DNA from: Rickettsiales bacterium
GTDB taxonomy: Bacteria; Pseudomonadota; Alphaproteobacteria; Rickettsiales; 21-14-0-20-44-7
Length of the DNA stretch: 14,710 nucleotides
Direction of reading: 5' to 3'
Assembly: GCA_023301015.1 (NCBI GenBank)
Contig: JALZVI010000110.1
Location: 1 to 14,710, forward strand
Shown here: piece by piece, positions 1 through 6,867 of the stretch
Layout: the number at the start of each line of letters is the position of its first letter
Numbering within the stretch: the first letter of the stretch is position 1
Notes under the pieces: model-generated
The model's database searches: none
The model's input: only the letters and a program-made list of their open reading frames with translations
What the model was told of the DNA's origin: nothing
Translations under genes and position numbers: made by a program

Positions 1-453
1 CAAATCACAGCTTTTCCCAGGGAAAATGAGAAAGAAAATGGTCTAGGTGTACCACTCCCAGCAGGCCGCGTGCGCGTGAATCAGCGTGATGATGCCGATG
101 GAAGTTTGGAATTTATTGGCGAGGATATCATTCAACACACGGCCGCGAAAGAGGATGTGCTGGTGAAGCTTGGCAACGCGTTTGACGTGGTTGGCGAGCG
201 CAAGCAGACTGACTTCAAGAGCGATAATTCACGGAAGTTTGTTGAGGAAGAATATGAGATTAAGATCCGCAACCGCAAGAAGCAATCTGTTGAGGTGGTC
301 ATTGATGAGAATCTAGGGCGTGGTTCAAACTGGAGTGTTCTTTCTGCTTCGCATAAATGGAAAAAAGAAAACTCCAACAAGCTGCGCTTTGTGGTGAATG
401 TTAAACCTGATGCAGAAGAAGTGATAAAATATCGCGTGAAGTATAGTTGGTAG
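1..453 (+). CDS. DUF4139-type protein, C-terminal part (5'-truncated by window edge)
   Basis: The reading frame is open from base 1 to the TAG at 451-453, so only the last 150 residues are visible. Near the visible N-terminus a stretch reading GLGVPLPAGRVRVNQRDD is followed by SLEFIGEDIIQHT and then LGNAFDVVGERKQTDF. This pattern (LPAG-x-VRV, FxGED, LGxAFDVxxERKQTDF) is what I recall of the conserved C-terminal segment of DUF4139 proteins. The remainder is a beta-rich EYEIKIRNRKKQSVEVVIDE segment typical of the family's final domain. The molecular function of the family is not established; members are usually predicted to be exported. A GTG at 70 could be misread as a start, but the conserved motif begins upstream of it. 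The exbD-like gene starts 3 nt after the stop, so the two are probably co-transcribed. Confidence 0.8.
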   Translation, partial: QITAFPRENEKENGLGVPLPAGRVRVNQRDDADGSLEFIGEDIIQHTAAKEDVLVKLGNAFDVVGERKQTDFKSDNSRKFVEEEYEIKIRNRKKQSVEVVIDENLGRGSNWSVLSASHKWKKENSNKLRFVVNVKPDAEEVIKYRVKYSW

Positions 454-456
454 GCG

Positions 457-855
457 ATGTTTGACGAAACGGAAGATAATAACCAAATTGAGATCAATAT
501 GACGCCGACGATTAATGTCGTGTTTTTGCTGCTCATATTTTTCCTCGTGCAAGGTAGCGTGAATAACTCGGAAGTGCTCGAGATTGACGCGCCATTTTCC
601 AGCAGCGGCACAACTGTTTTCTCTGACCCGATCGAGATTTTAGTGAATAAATATGAGCTGATAATCAACTTGGAGCTAGTCGAAGATGACGGACTGCGAG
701 ATATTTTGCAGAGTGTTTTGAAGGGCGATCCAAATACGGAAATAATGCTAAAAGCAGATGCGGAGTTAGAGGCAAAGCGGTTGGTAGAAGTGCTGAACAA
801 GGTGCAAGAGGCGGGCGCAAAAAATATATTCATAGTAACGGCGGCAGGTTTTTGA
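457..855 (+). CDS. exbD: ExbD/TolR-family protein with Asp-to-Asn change in the membrane helix
   Basis: This 132-aa protein has the ExbD/TolR layout: a short acidic cytoplasmic N-terminus, one membrane helix at about residues 19-37 (NVVFLLLIFFLV) and a periplasmic domain ending in LNKVQEAGAKNIFIVT, the usual family C-terminus. ExbD and TolR form a proton channel with ExbB or TolQ and energise TonB or TolA. The family hallmark TPLIDVVFLLL is here TPTINVVFLLL, so the helix aspartate that carries protons (D25 in E. coli ExbD, D23 in TolR) is Asn20. The Asn codon is AAT. The gene starts 3 nt after the DUF4139 stop and its TGA overlaps the ATG of the tonB-like gene by one base. Family assignment is firm. 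Whether the protein conducts protons, or has another scaffold role, is open. No exbB is visible. Confidence 0.88.
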   Translation: MFDETEDNNQIEINMTPTINVVFLLLIFFLVQGSVNNSEVLEIDAPFSSSGTTVFSDPIEILVNKYELIINLELVEDDGLRDILQSVLKGDPNTEIMLKADAELEAKRLVEVLNKVQEAGAKNIFIVTAAGF

Positions 856-1520
856 TGATGTCTGTAGCTTCCGTGAAAAAACAAGAGTTGAACTCTGCGC
901 TGGTAGCATTGGTGATTCACGCGCTGTTCTTTGCGCTGTTGCTACTTGCCATGAAGATGAATGTGCAAGAAACCGCGAAGCCCCATTTCATAAAATTACG
1001 TTTGGGAAGCTCGGAAATTGCGAGCGACAAATTGGCGTTAGAGGAGGTTGCCGAGCAGGAAATTGAGCAACTAGAAGCGCAGGAAATCATTTTGCCCGAG
1101 GTTGGCGCTGAAGAGCAAAAACCACAGCTGATAAAGATAAAAAAACCGCATCAAAAAAGAGTCGCAAAAGTTAGTGTTTCTAGTGCAGCTAAGGGCAGTG
1201 AGAATGGGAATTCTTCCGCTGGCCGCACAAGTCTGACATATATCGAGAAGCTGCAATATGGCGTGCAGGAGGCCAGTGAAATTCCATCGCAAGCGCGGGC
1301 GCAGGGAATAACGGGCAACGCGGTTTTGCGCCTCACCTTTACGCGTTCTGGTGCGGTTGAGGAATATCAGCTGGTGAAAAAAACAGGGCACCCTGTATTG
1401 GATAATGCGGCGTTGCAGGTGGGCGAAAATTTGCTGCAAAATTCGTTCCCCGCTATGCCGCAAAATTTTGAACGAGGCCGCAAGCGCGTCACCTATGATT
1501 TTCCGATTAGTTATGAATAA
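855..1520 (+). CDS. tonB: TonB-family energy transducer
   Basis: This 221-aa protein has one N-terminal membrane helix (about residues 14-34, LVALVIHALFFALLLLAMKM). It contains a His at residue 22, in the place of the conserved TonB membrane histidine. An acidic then Lys/Pro-containing periplasmic linker follows (EEVAEQEIEQLEAQE, then KPQLIKIKKPHQKR). The C-terminal domain, about residues 130-221, contains GNAVLRLTFTRSGAVEEYQLVKK... and LDNAALQV, the standard TonB C-terminal signature that contacts outer-membrane receptors. The ATG at 855 overlaps the exbD stop (TGATG); an in-frame ATG at 858 is an equally possible start. An AGG at 846-848 gives a usable ribosome binding site. A shorter linker and a Ser-less helix distinguish it from E. 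coli TonB; TolA-like use cannot be excluded. Confidence 0.85.
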   Translation: MMSVASVKKQELNSALVALVIHALFFALLLLAMKMNVQETAKPHFIKLRLGSSEIASDKLALEEVAEQEIEQLEAQEIILPEVGAEEQKPQLIKIKKPHQKRVAKVSVSSAAKGSENGNSSAGRTSLTYIEKLQYGVQEASEIPSQARAQGITGNAVLRLTFTRSGAVEEYQLVKKTGHPVLDNAALQVGENLLQNSFPAMPQNFERGRKRVTYDFPISYE

Positions 1521-1566
1521 TATTCCTCTAGCAATTTGCCGCAATTCCATATAAAAAGGGGCTATT

Positions 1567-2850
1567 ATGGATCATTTTAATTATAAAAACGGCGAGCTTT
1601 TTGCCGAAGACGTGGCAGTTGCAAAAATTGCCGCAGAAGTTGGAACGCCTTGCTACATATATTCCTCATCAACGCTTTCGCATCACTATAAGGTGATGGA
1701 AGCTGCGTTATCTGGCTTGAAAAACTCGCTAATTTGCTTTGCACAAAAATCAAATTCAAATTTTGCAGTTATCAAAACTTTGGCGGCTTTGGGTGCAGGG
1801 ATGGACGTTGTTTCTGAGGGCGAAATTCGCCGTGCTTTGGCCTGCGGTGTTTCTCCGCAAAAAATCATATTTTCTGGTGTTGGGAAAACGGCGGATGAAA
1901 TGCGTTTTGCGCTTGAGCAGGATATTTTCCAGTTCAATGTTGAGTCCGCGCCAGAGTTGTTGCAGCTGAACAAAGTTGCCTCCGAAATGAACATGAAAGC
2001 GCGCATTGCAATTCGGGTGAACCCTGATGTTGATGCCTCGACTCACGGAAAAATTACGACAGGTTTGAAGACAAGCAAGTTCGGGATTGATATTGACGTT
2101 GCTCCAGAAATTTTCGCACAAGCGGCAAGTTTGCCGAATATTGACCTGCAAGGTGTGTCGGTGCATATCGGTTCGCAAATCACAGATTTGAAGCCTTTTG
2201 AGCTGGCGTTTATGCGTCTGAAAGAGTTTGTGACAATGCTAGAAGCTGACGGAAATAAGATTAGCACAGTTGATCTTGGCGGCGGTTTAGGGATTCCTTA
2301 CGAGCTAGGCAAAAACCCACCTGCGCCTGCTGAATATGCAAAAATTGTGGAAAAGGTTTTTGGTGACTTTGAGGGCAAGCTAATTTTTGAACCGGGTCGT
2401 GTAATTTCGGGTAATTCTGGAATTTTGGTGAGTGAAGTGATTTTTGTGAAGGAAACCGCAGCGCGCAATTTCCTCATCATCAACGCTGCGATGAATGATC
2501 TTATTCGCCCGTCATATTATGACGCGCATCATGATATCATCCCCTTAGTCGAGCCTGCACATGTGAAGCCTGGGGCGGAAACTGAGCGTGAGGAATATGA
2601 CATTGTCGGCCCTGTTTGCGAAACGGGCGACACGTTTGCGACGTTGCGCAGCATGCCGAAATTGAAAGCGGGCGATCTGCTCGCATTCCGTAGCGCTGGT
2701 GCTTATGGCGCGGTGATGGCGGGGACATATAACTCTCGCCAAATTGTGGCTGAGGTGATGGTGAATGGCGATGAATATGCCGTGACAGCTCGCCGCCAGA
2801 CATATGAAGAAATGTTCGAGCGTGAGGAAATTCCAAGCTGGTTGGAGTAG
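1567..2850 (+). CDS. lysA: Diaminopimelate decarboxylase LysA
   Basis: LysA converts meso-diaminopimelate to L-lysine, the last step of lysine synthesis, in the cytoplasm with pyridoxal phosphate. The 427-aa length is normal for the family. Visible motifs: the PLP lysine in FAQKSNSN (Lys61; many relatives have FAVKANSN), MDVVSEGE (79-86), SGVGKT, RVNPDVDA followed by THGKITTGLKTSKFGI (150-174), HIGSQI with His200, the phosphate-binding DLGGGLGIPY (236-245), EPGR (275-278), and the active-site CETGD (351-355) and GAYGAVMAGTYNSR (378-391) contributed across the dimer. A strong AAGGGG at 1556-1561 lies 5 nt before the ATG and fixes the start. It follows tonB by 46 nt and could be read through from it. 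No lysine riboswitch fits in that short gap. Confidence 0.97.
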   Translation: MDHFNYKNGELFAEDVAVAKIAAEVGTPCYIYSSSTLSHHYKVMEAALSGLKNSLICFAQKSNSNFAVIKTLAALGAGMDVVSEGEIRRALACGVSPQKIIFSGVGKTADEMRFALEQDIFQFNVESAPELLQLNKVASEMNMKARIAIRVNPDVDASTHGKITTGLKTSKFGIDIDVAPEIFAQAASLPNIDLQGVSVHIGSQITDLKPFELAFMRLKEFVTMLEADGNKISTVDLGGGLGIPYELGKNPPAPAEYAKIVEKVFGDFEGKLIFEPGRVISGNSGILVSEVIFVKETAARNFLIINAAMNDLIRPSYYDAHHDIIPLVEPAHVKPGAETEREEYDIVGPVCETGDTFATLRSMPKLKAGDLLAFRSAGAYGAVMAGTYNSRQIVAEVMVNGDEYAVTARRQTYEEMFEREEIPSWLE

Positions 2851-2884
2851 GGAATTGCAGTTGAAATTTGTGAGTACAAATAGC

Positions 2885-2913
2885 TTGTACCCCAATTTCG
2901 CATTCTGTATAAC
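2885..2913 (+). promoter_or_regulatory. Sigma70-type promoter of the TPR lipoprotein gene, leaderless spacing
   Basis: A TTGTAC hexamer (2885-2890), a 17-nt spacer and TATAAC (2908-2913) form a good vegetative promoter. Only 6 nt separate the -10 box from the ATG at 2920, so transcription would start at or next to the ATG. No Shine-Dalgarno sequence is seen in front of that ATG, which fits a leaderless transcript. Confidence 0.6.
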
Positions 2914-2919
2914 TAACTC

Positions 2920-3813
2920 ATGAAAAAAATCTTTTTACTGTCGATCTTGTTTGTTACTAGTTCATGCGCTTTTATGGGCTTGAATGGGCGTGAGGAGCAG
3001 AAGAGAAGTGCGGAGGTGCGCAAAGAGATAAACGCTTTTGAAACCCCGACAATTGAAAACTCTTTGTATGAAACGGCGTTGAAGGCGCTAGAAAATGGCG
3101 AGTATGCTAAGGCTGAGCAATATTTGGTGCAGCTGCATGAAGGTAATCCAGAAAACCCTGATTATGCACAGAAATATGCTGATTTGGGACGAAAAATGGG
3201 GCGCTGCAAAGATTCTTTGCGAATTTATGACCAGCTAATTGCGGCCGATGCTGGCAGCTTGGAATATCGTGAAGGCAAGGCTTTGTGCCAGCTTTCAATG
3301 GGAGAATATGACGAGGCGGGGCGTGCATTCACTGATATTATGCAAAAAGACTCAACCCGCTGGCGCTCGATTAACGGCGCAGGGCTGATTTTTGTATCAC
3401 GCAATAAGCTTGCTGAGGCTAATCAATACTTCACTTTAGCGGCGGATGTTAGCGGGCAAGATGCTAGCGTGCTGAACAATCAGGGGCTGACAAAGGCTTT
3501 GGTGGGGAATTACACAGATGCAATTGATGTTCTTAAATTGGCCTCTCGCAATGCAGCTGGAACGCCAGAACAGAAGCGCCGTGTGGATTTGAATTTGGCG
3601 TTGGTCTATGGTATTTCGGGTGATATTGACGCAGCAAAAAGAGCAGCAGCGCCGCATTTAACTGAGCCGCAGCTGTATAATAATTTGGGAATATATTCCG
3701 AACTTGGTAGTCAGCCTGAGCTCGCTAAGACATATCTGAACAAAGCCCTTGCAGTTACAACCGTATATTACGATCGCGCTTGGGAGAATTTAGAGAGAAT
3801 CGAGGGTAGGTAG
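2920..3813 (+). CDS. TPR-repeat lipoprotein, TadD-like
   Basis: The 297-aa product begins MKKIFLLSILFVTSSC, a lipoprotein signal peptide with the acceptor Cys at residue 16 (the lipobox TSSC is slightly atypical at -3). After a short linker the protein is a run of tetratricopeptide repeats from about residue 48 to the C-terminus, for example ALKALENGEYAKAEQYLVQL, GKALCQLSMGEYDEAGRAFT, GAGLIFVSRNKLAEANQYFT, NNQGLTKALVGNYTDAIDVL, LALVYGISGDIDAAKRAA and YNNLGIYSELGSQPELAKTY. This pattern of a lipoprotein with about six TPRs resembles TadD, the assembly lipoprotein of Flp pili, but no tad genes are nearby, so the specific role is inferred only. It has its own predicted promoter. Its TAG stop lies within the conserved end of repeat copy A. 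Confidence 0.85.
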   Translation: MKKIFLLSILFVTSSCAFMGLNGREEQKRSAEVRKEINAFETPTIENSLYETALKALENGEYAKAEQYLVQLHEGNPENPDYAQKYADLGRKMGRCKDSLRIYDQLIAADAGSLEYREGKALCQLSMGEYDEAGRAFTDIMQKDSTRWRSINGAGLIFVSRNKLAEANQYFTLAADVSGQDASVLNNQGLTKALVGNYTDAIDVLKLASRNAAGTPEQKRRVDLNLALVYGISGDIDAAKRAAAPHLTEPQLYNNLGIYSELGSQPELAKTYLNKALAVTTVYYDRAWENLERIEGR

Positions 3814-3873
3814 TTTTTGATTGTTTCCCCGCTGCGCGCCAAGGCGCTTGCAGACTGAGAACGCTCAAGGCTG
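3811..3873 (-). repeat. Dispersed structured repeat, copy A
   Basis: Read on the minus strand, this 63-nt copy begins CAGCCTTGAGCGTTCTCAGT, continues with a GCGCC-TT-GGCGC hairpin and ends with GCGGGGAAACAATCAAAAAC plus TA. It shares its conserved blocks with copies B (11312), C (11371) and D (12185). The outer end coincides with the TAG stop of the TPR gene. Copy D has the same relation to the stop of the gspE-like gene. Confidence 0.85.
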
Positions 3874-3885
3874 CTCCCAAACTTT

Positions 3886-3914
3886 GTCATCCTCGTGCTT
3901 GGCACGATGGTGAC
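3886..3914. terminator. Long near-perfect hairpin (REP-like / terminator)
   Basis: Two 13-nt arms, GTCATCCTCGTGC (3886-3898) and GCACGATGGTGAC (3902-3914), are complementary except at two positions and flank a 3-nt loop. Hairpins of the form GTCATC...GATGAC are common between alphaproteobacterial genes. It lies 4 nt beyond the stop of the small minus-strand ORF and 72 nt beyond the TPR gene, so it could end both transcripts. No T-run follows in either direction, so it is not a classical intrinsic terminator. Confidence 0.55.
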
Positions 3915-3918
3915 ATCT

Positions 3919-4056
3919 CTACTCCGCTTCAATCTGATTTTTTATTTCCTCAACGCTGAAATTTTCTTGTTTTTCAAAGTTTTCATCTGAGTTGGTTTGC
4001 GCAAAATTGTCATTGCTGCTTGCCGAATTTTCCATAATAATATGATATAAAGTCAT
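3919..4056 (-). CDS. Small acidic hypothetical protein, 45 aa
   Basis: An ATG at 4056 (minus strand) opens a 45-codon frame ending in TAG at 3919-3921. A GGGGG run, 5 nt before the ATG on the minus strand (bases 4062-4066), is a strong ribosome binding site. The peptide begins MTLYHIIMENSASSNDNF, is rich in Asn, Glu and Gln, has ten acidic against two basic residues, no cysteine and no membrane helix, and ends in a likely amphipathic helix (VEEIKNQIEAE). An internal ATG at 4035 lacks a ribosome binding site. The 29-nt hairpin follows its stop at once. Good initiation site, a clean end and a position in an otherwise empty interval make it plausible as a gene, but I recognise no family and it could be chance. 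Confidence 0.45.
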   Translation of the reverse strand: MTLYHIIMENSASSNDNFAQTNSDENFEKQENFSVEEIKNQIEAE

Positions 4057-4103
4057 AATAACCCCCGTTATTTCTTATTTAAACAATCATTCCGCCTTTT
4101 TAT

Positions 4104-4132
4104 TTGTGCGGAATAGGTTTTTACGCTATAAT
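4104..4132 (+). promoter_or_regulatory. Sigma70-type promoter upstream of fliD-like gene
   Basis: TTGTGC (4104-4109), a 17-nt spacer and a perfect TATAAT (4127-4132) precede the fliD-like gene, leaving a leader of about 85 nt. A 6-bp inverted repeat, TTCCGC (4090-4095) and GCGGAA (4108-4113), overlaps the -35 box, and GTTAA/TTAAC (4134-4138, 4146-4150) lies over the predicted start site. Either could bind a regulator. The promoter is of the vegetative class, not the sigma28 or sigma54 type often seen for late flagellar genes. Confidence 0.6.
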
Positions 4133-4224
4133 GGTTAAGTATTTATTAACATCTTTGGGTTATCATTGATGGTAGATAAATATAGCAGATGCCAAGTAGG
4201 CACGAAAATTGCAAGGACACAGGT

Positions 4225-6825
4225 ATGGTCGATATATCATTTGGTACATTAGGACAGATTGACGGGAAAACCGTTTTAACTGGTGGGCAGTCAGGCATTG
4301 ATACTGACGCTCTAATCACGGCATTGTCCGAGACAAGGCGCTTGCCGGCGGTTGCTCTAGAAACGAACATAACCACAAATTTAAGCAAGATCACGGCGTT
4401 GAATGACTTTGATTCGAAGCTGCAAGCTTTGCAAACAAGCCTAGATGCCTTGCGTCGTCCCGCTGGTTTTGGTAGCTCGACAACGGATGTGTTCTCATCT
4501 CGCTTGGCCTTCCAAACTGCTTCAGACGGCTCAGCAGCGGGAAATTATTTCGGTGTTGTTGCACAAAATGGCGCTGCGATTAGCAGTTATGAGGTGGAGA
4601 TTACAAATTTGGCTGCGGCCGAAAGTCGCCGTTCAATTGTTTTTGCCGACACCACATCAAGTATTGTCAATGCTTCTGGAGATGAAACAACAGGCTTGCT
4701 TTCAGCTGGAACATTTCAGATTAATGGCGTAGATGTGACGGTTAGTGAAGGCGATAATATCAATAATATCTTGGCCAACATCAATTCAAAATCTGATGAT
4801 ACTGGAGTTGAGGCGAGTACGCTGAAAATTGCAGAAGGTGAGTTCCGTTTGATCTTATCTGCTGTTGATACTGGGACGGATAATGCAATCGTTATAACTG
4901 ATGCGGCAGATTCTGTATTCCTAGGCGGAGATCCTTCGGATATCTTTGTGACCACAACGCCTGCTGAAAATGCAACCATCACAATTGATGGGGATACTAT
5001 CACACGTCAGTCAAACACTTTCAGTGATGCTATTGACGGGGTAACATTCTCACTTTTCCAAGAAACAGATGATCTTCCCACCGCGCCGACTGTGACGTTG
5101 GACATTGGTAAGGACGCCGCTGCCGTTAGTGAGGCAATTATCGCCTTTGTTGATGCGTATAATGAGGTTCGCCTTTTTGAAGGAGCGCAGCGTGAAAGAG
5201 GTAGTGACGGAGAGCTAGTTGAAACTGCAGTGCTTAATGACAGCGGTTTGCTGGGTAGTATTTCAGACAGAATAGTTTCTGCTTTGGGCGCAGTTTCGGG
5301 TGTTGTAAATCCATTTTCTGCAGGCAGTGAATTGCCGCCAACCAATCTGACTGATTTGGGGATAACATTAGCCGATTTTGATGGCGATGCCGCTAGTGAA
5401 TTAGCCGCTACGACGAATATCCTAGAGGTTAATGCCACCCTTTTGACTCAGAAGATTGAGAGTAATTTTAGTGATGTGCAAAATATTTTCGGCTTTGGAA
5501 TTAGCTCATCAAGTGCCAATTTGAACCTGTTTGAAAGAGGGAATATAAACCCTACTGAAGAGTATACTCTAGTTATTGATGAATCAAATTTTGGCTCAGA
5601 AGTTCAGCTAACGCATATTGACGGACAGGAGTTGGCGAATCCAGTTACGGACCTGACATATATAATTGGTGGAGTAAATAATGGCTATACGGAATTTGGT
5701 AACTCTGGCGAGTTTGTAGAGATTCCAGATATTGATTTTGGAGTGAATGATTTTCTAGTTGAAGCGGAAGCTTATATTGATGATTTCTCAGCTGAAAATA
5801 TAGTCCTTGGTGGCGGCACAGGTAATAACCCAGTTTTGAGCATCATTGATGCTAGTACTATCAGAGTTACTGCCGCAAATTCAGGCAATACATATGACTT
5901 CAATTTGGATGATGCGCTGCAAACAGGTGGGTTCTATGAATTTAGCATAGAAAGAGATGGTGATGATTTAAATTTAGTTATCCAAAATGGTCCTGATGAT
6001 AATGTTCAGCAAGCAACTCGGTCTATTGTATCCACAGATAGTTTTGAAGTGGGTGTTATTGGCGGAAATGACAGTCCTGCTAGTGGTTCATTTGACGGAA
6101 GAATTCGTGATGTGAAGATCACAAATGATGGTGATTTAGCGGGCGATTATCACTTGGATAGAGATTTCAACGATCGTTCTGGGAATAATAACCACGCAAC
6201 AGCAAGTGGCACTCCAGATCAGCTTAGATCTACAACTAGTACAGTTCAAATTTCTGGAAGTGGGAGCCTTGAAGGCTTGGATGTTTTTTATCGTGGTGAG
6301 GGCAATGAAACAGTAGATTTCTCAGATAACCTAGAGGATAATAAGAAGGATTATACGCTGGCCATTGATTCCGTGGAGCGGACTGCGGAAGTTAGCCACA
6401 TACGCGGCTTTGAACTGGTTGATTCCATAGATTTAACATATTCTGCAGGATTTGCTGGTACTGATTCAATAACTTCTGAAGAAGGGAGTTTGCTTGGTGA
6501 GCTAAACTTCATCTACCAAGGCGATGGATCGGAGAGTGTAGATATATCATATAGCCAAGGTTTTGCCGACAGCCTCTATAACTATACTGAGGAGCTCAAC
6601 ACTGGTGGTGATAATTCTACTCAAGGTTTGATTCAAAATGAAATTGAGGCTTTGCGTGGTAGTAATGATAGCATTCAAGAAAGCGTTGATCTGATCGATA
6701 TTCGGGTTAATAACTTTACGCAAACATTGTTGCTAAGATTTTCAGCCCTAGAAGCTGCGGTTGCCGCTTCTAACAATATTCTCGAGCTTCTTGAAGCGCA
6801 GGTGAATGCTACGAATAATAGCTAG
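4225..6825 (+). CDS. fliD: FliD-like flagellar hook-associated protein 2 with LamG-like insertion
   Basis: FliD caps the growing flagellar filament and helps flagellin fold and insert. The N-terminal region has the FliD signature (GGQSGIDTDALITALSE, then a long helical segment to about residue 75 and SYEVEITNLAAAESRRS). The C-terminus has ISYSQGFADSLYNYTEEL and a terminal coiled-coil (LIQNEIEALRGSNDSI ... LEAQVNATNNS). The ATG at 4225 is preferred over the in-frame ATG at 4189 because AAGGA (4213-4217) lies 7 nt before it; this gives 866 aa, longer than many FliD proteins (often about 450-700). Extra length comes from a region at about residues 483-678 that looks like a LamG/concanavalin-type beta-sandwich (EFVEIPDIDF..., GRIRDVKI, DRSGNNNHATASG), placed inside a duplicated module. 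Acidic, Cys-free and AT-rich with many AGA codons compared with ruvB. No other flagellar gene is in the window. Confidence 0.85.
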   Translation: MVDISFGTLGQIDGKTVLTGGQSGIDTDALITALSETRRLPAVALETNITTNLSKITALNDFDSKLQALQTSLDALRRPAGFGSSTTDVFSSRLAFQTASDGSAAGNYFGVVAQNGAAISSYEVEITNLAAAESRRSIVFADTTSSIVNASGDETTGLLSAGTFQINGVDVTVSEGDNINNILANINSKSDDTGVEASTLKIAEGEFRLILSAVDTGTDNAIVITDAADSVFLGGDPSDIFVTTTPAENATITIDGDTITRQSNTFSDAIDGVTFSLFQETDDLPTAPTVTLDIGKDAAAVSEAIIAFVDAYNEVRLFEGAQRERGSDGELVETAVLNDSGLLGSISDRIVSALGAVSGVVNPFSAGSELPPTNLTDLGITLADFDGDAASELAATTNILEVNATLLTQKIESNFSDVQNIFGFGISSSSANLNLFERGNINPTEEYTLVIDESNFGSEVQLTHIDGQELANPVTDLTYIIGGVNNGYTEFGNSGEFVEIPDIDFGVNDFLVEAEAYIDDFSAENIVLGGGTGNNPVLSIIDASTIRVTAANSGNTYDFNLDDALQTGGFYEFSIERDGDDLNLVIQNGPDDNVQQATRSIVSTDSFEVGVIGGNDSPASGSFDGRIRDVKITNDGDLAGDYHLDRDFNDRSGNNNHATASGTPDQLRSTTSTVQISGSGSLEGLDVFYRGEGNETVDFSDNLEDNKKDYTLAIDSVERTAEVSHIRGFELVDSIDLTYSAGFAGTDSITSEEGSLLGELNFIYQGDGSESVDISYSQGFADSLYNYTEELNTGGDNSTQGLIQNEIEALRGSNDSIQESVDLIDIRVNNFTQTLLLRFSALEAAVAASNNILELLEAQVNATNNS

Positions 6826-6832
6826 AATATCC

Positions 6833-6861
6833 TTGCAAAACAGCGTGGTTTTAACCATTAT
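6833..6861 (+). promoter_or_regulatory. Putative ruvA promoter, leaderless spacing
   Basis: TTGCAA (6833-6838), a 17-nt spacer and CATTAT (6856-6861) match the vegetative consensus at 4 of 6 positions each. The ATG of ruvA begins after 6 further bases, the same distance as at the TPR gene and the gspE-like gene. There is no Shine-Dalgarno sequence in this gap. Confidence 0.4.
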
Positions 6862-6867
6862 GATGGC

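Noticed and set aside
132..920. 262-codon open frame on the minus strand across the DUF4139 and exbD genes
   Set aside because: It is antisense to clear family members, has Ser/Thr/Phe-rich composition typical of a reverse-frame shadow, and starts inside tonB with no ribosome binding site.
1521..1566. Lysine riboswitch before lysA
   Set aside because: The 46-nt gap is far too short for the lysine aptamer and shows no matching structure.
2920..3813. Firm TadD identity and a tad pilus locus together with the gspE-like gene
   Set aside because: TPR lipoproteins are diverse, no other tad gene is in the window, and the ATPase is GspE/PilB type and not TadA type.
4189..4224. In-frame ATG 36 nt upstream of the chosen fliD start
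   Set aside because: It has no ribosome binding site and would add 12 residues not seen in FliD, while the ATG at 4225 has AAGGA 7 nt before it.
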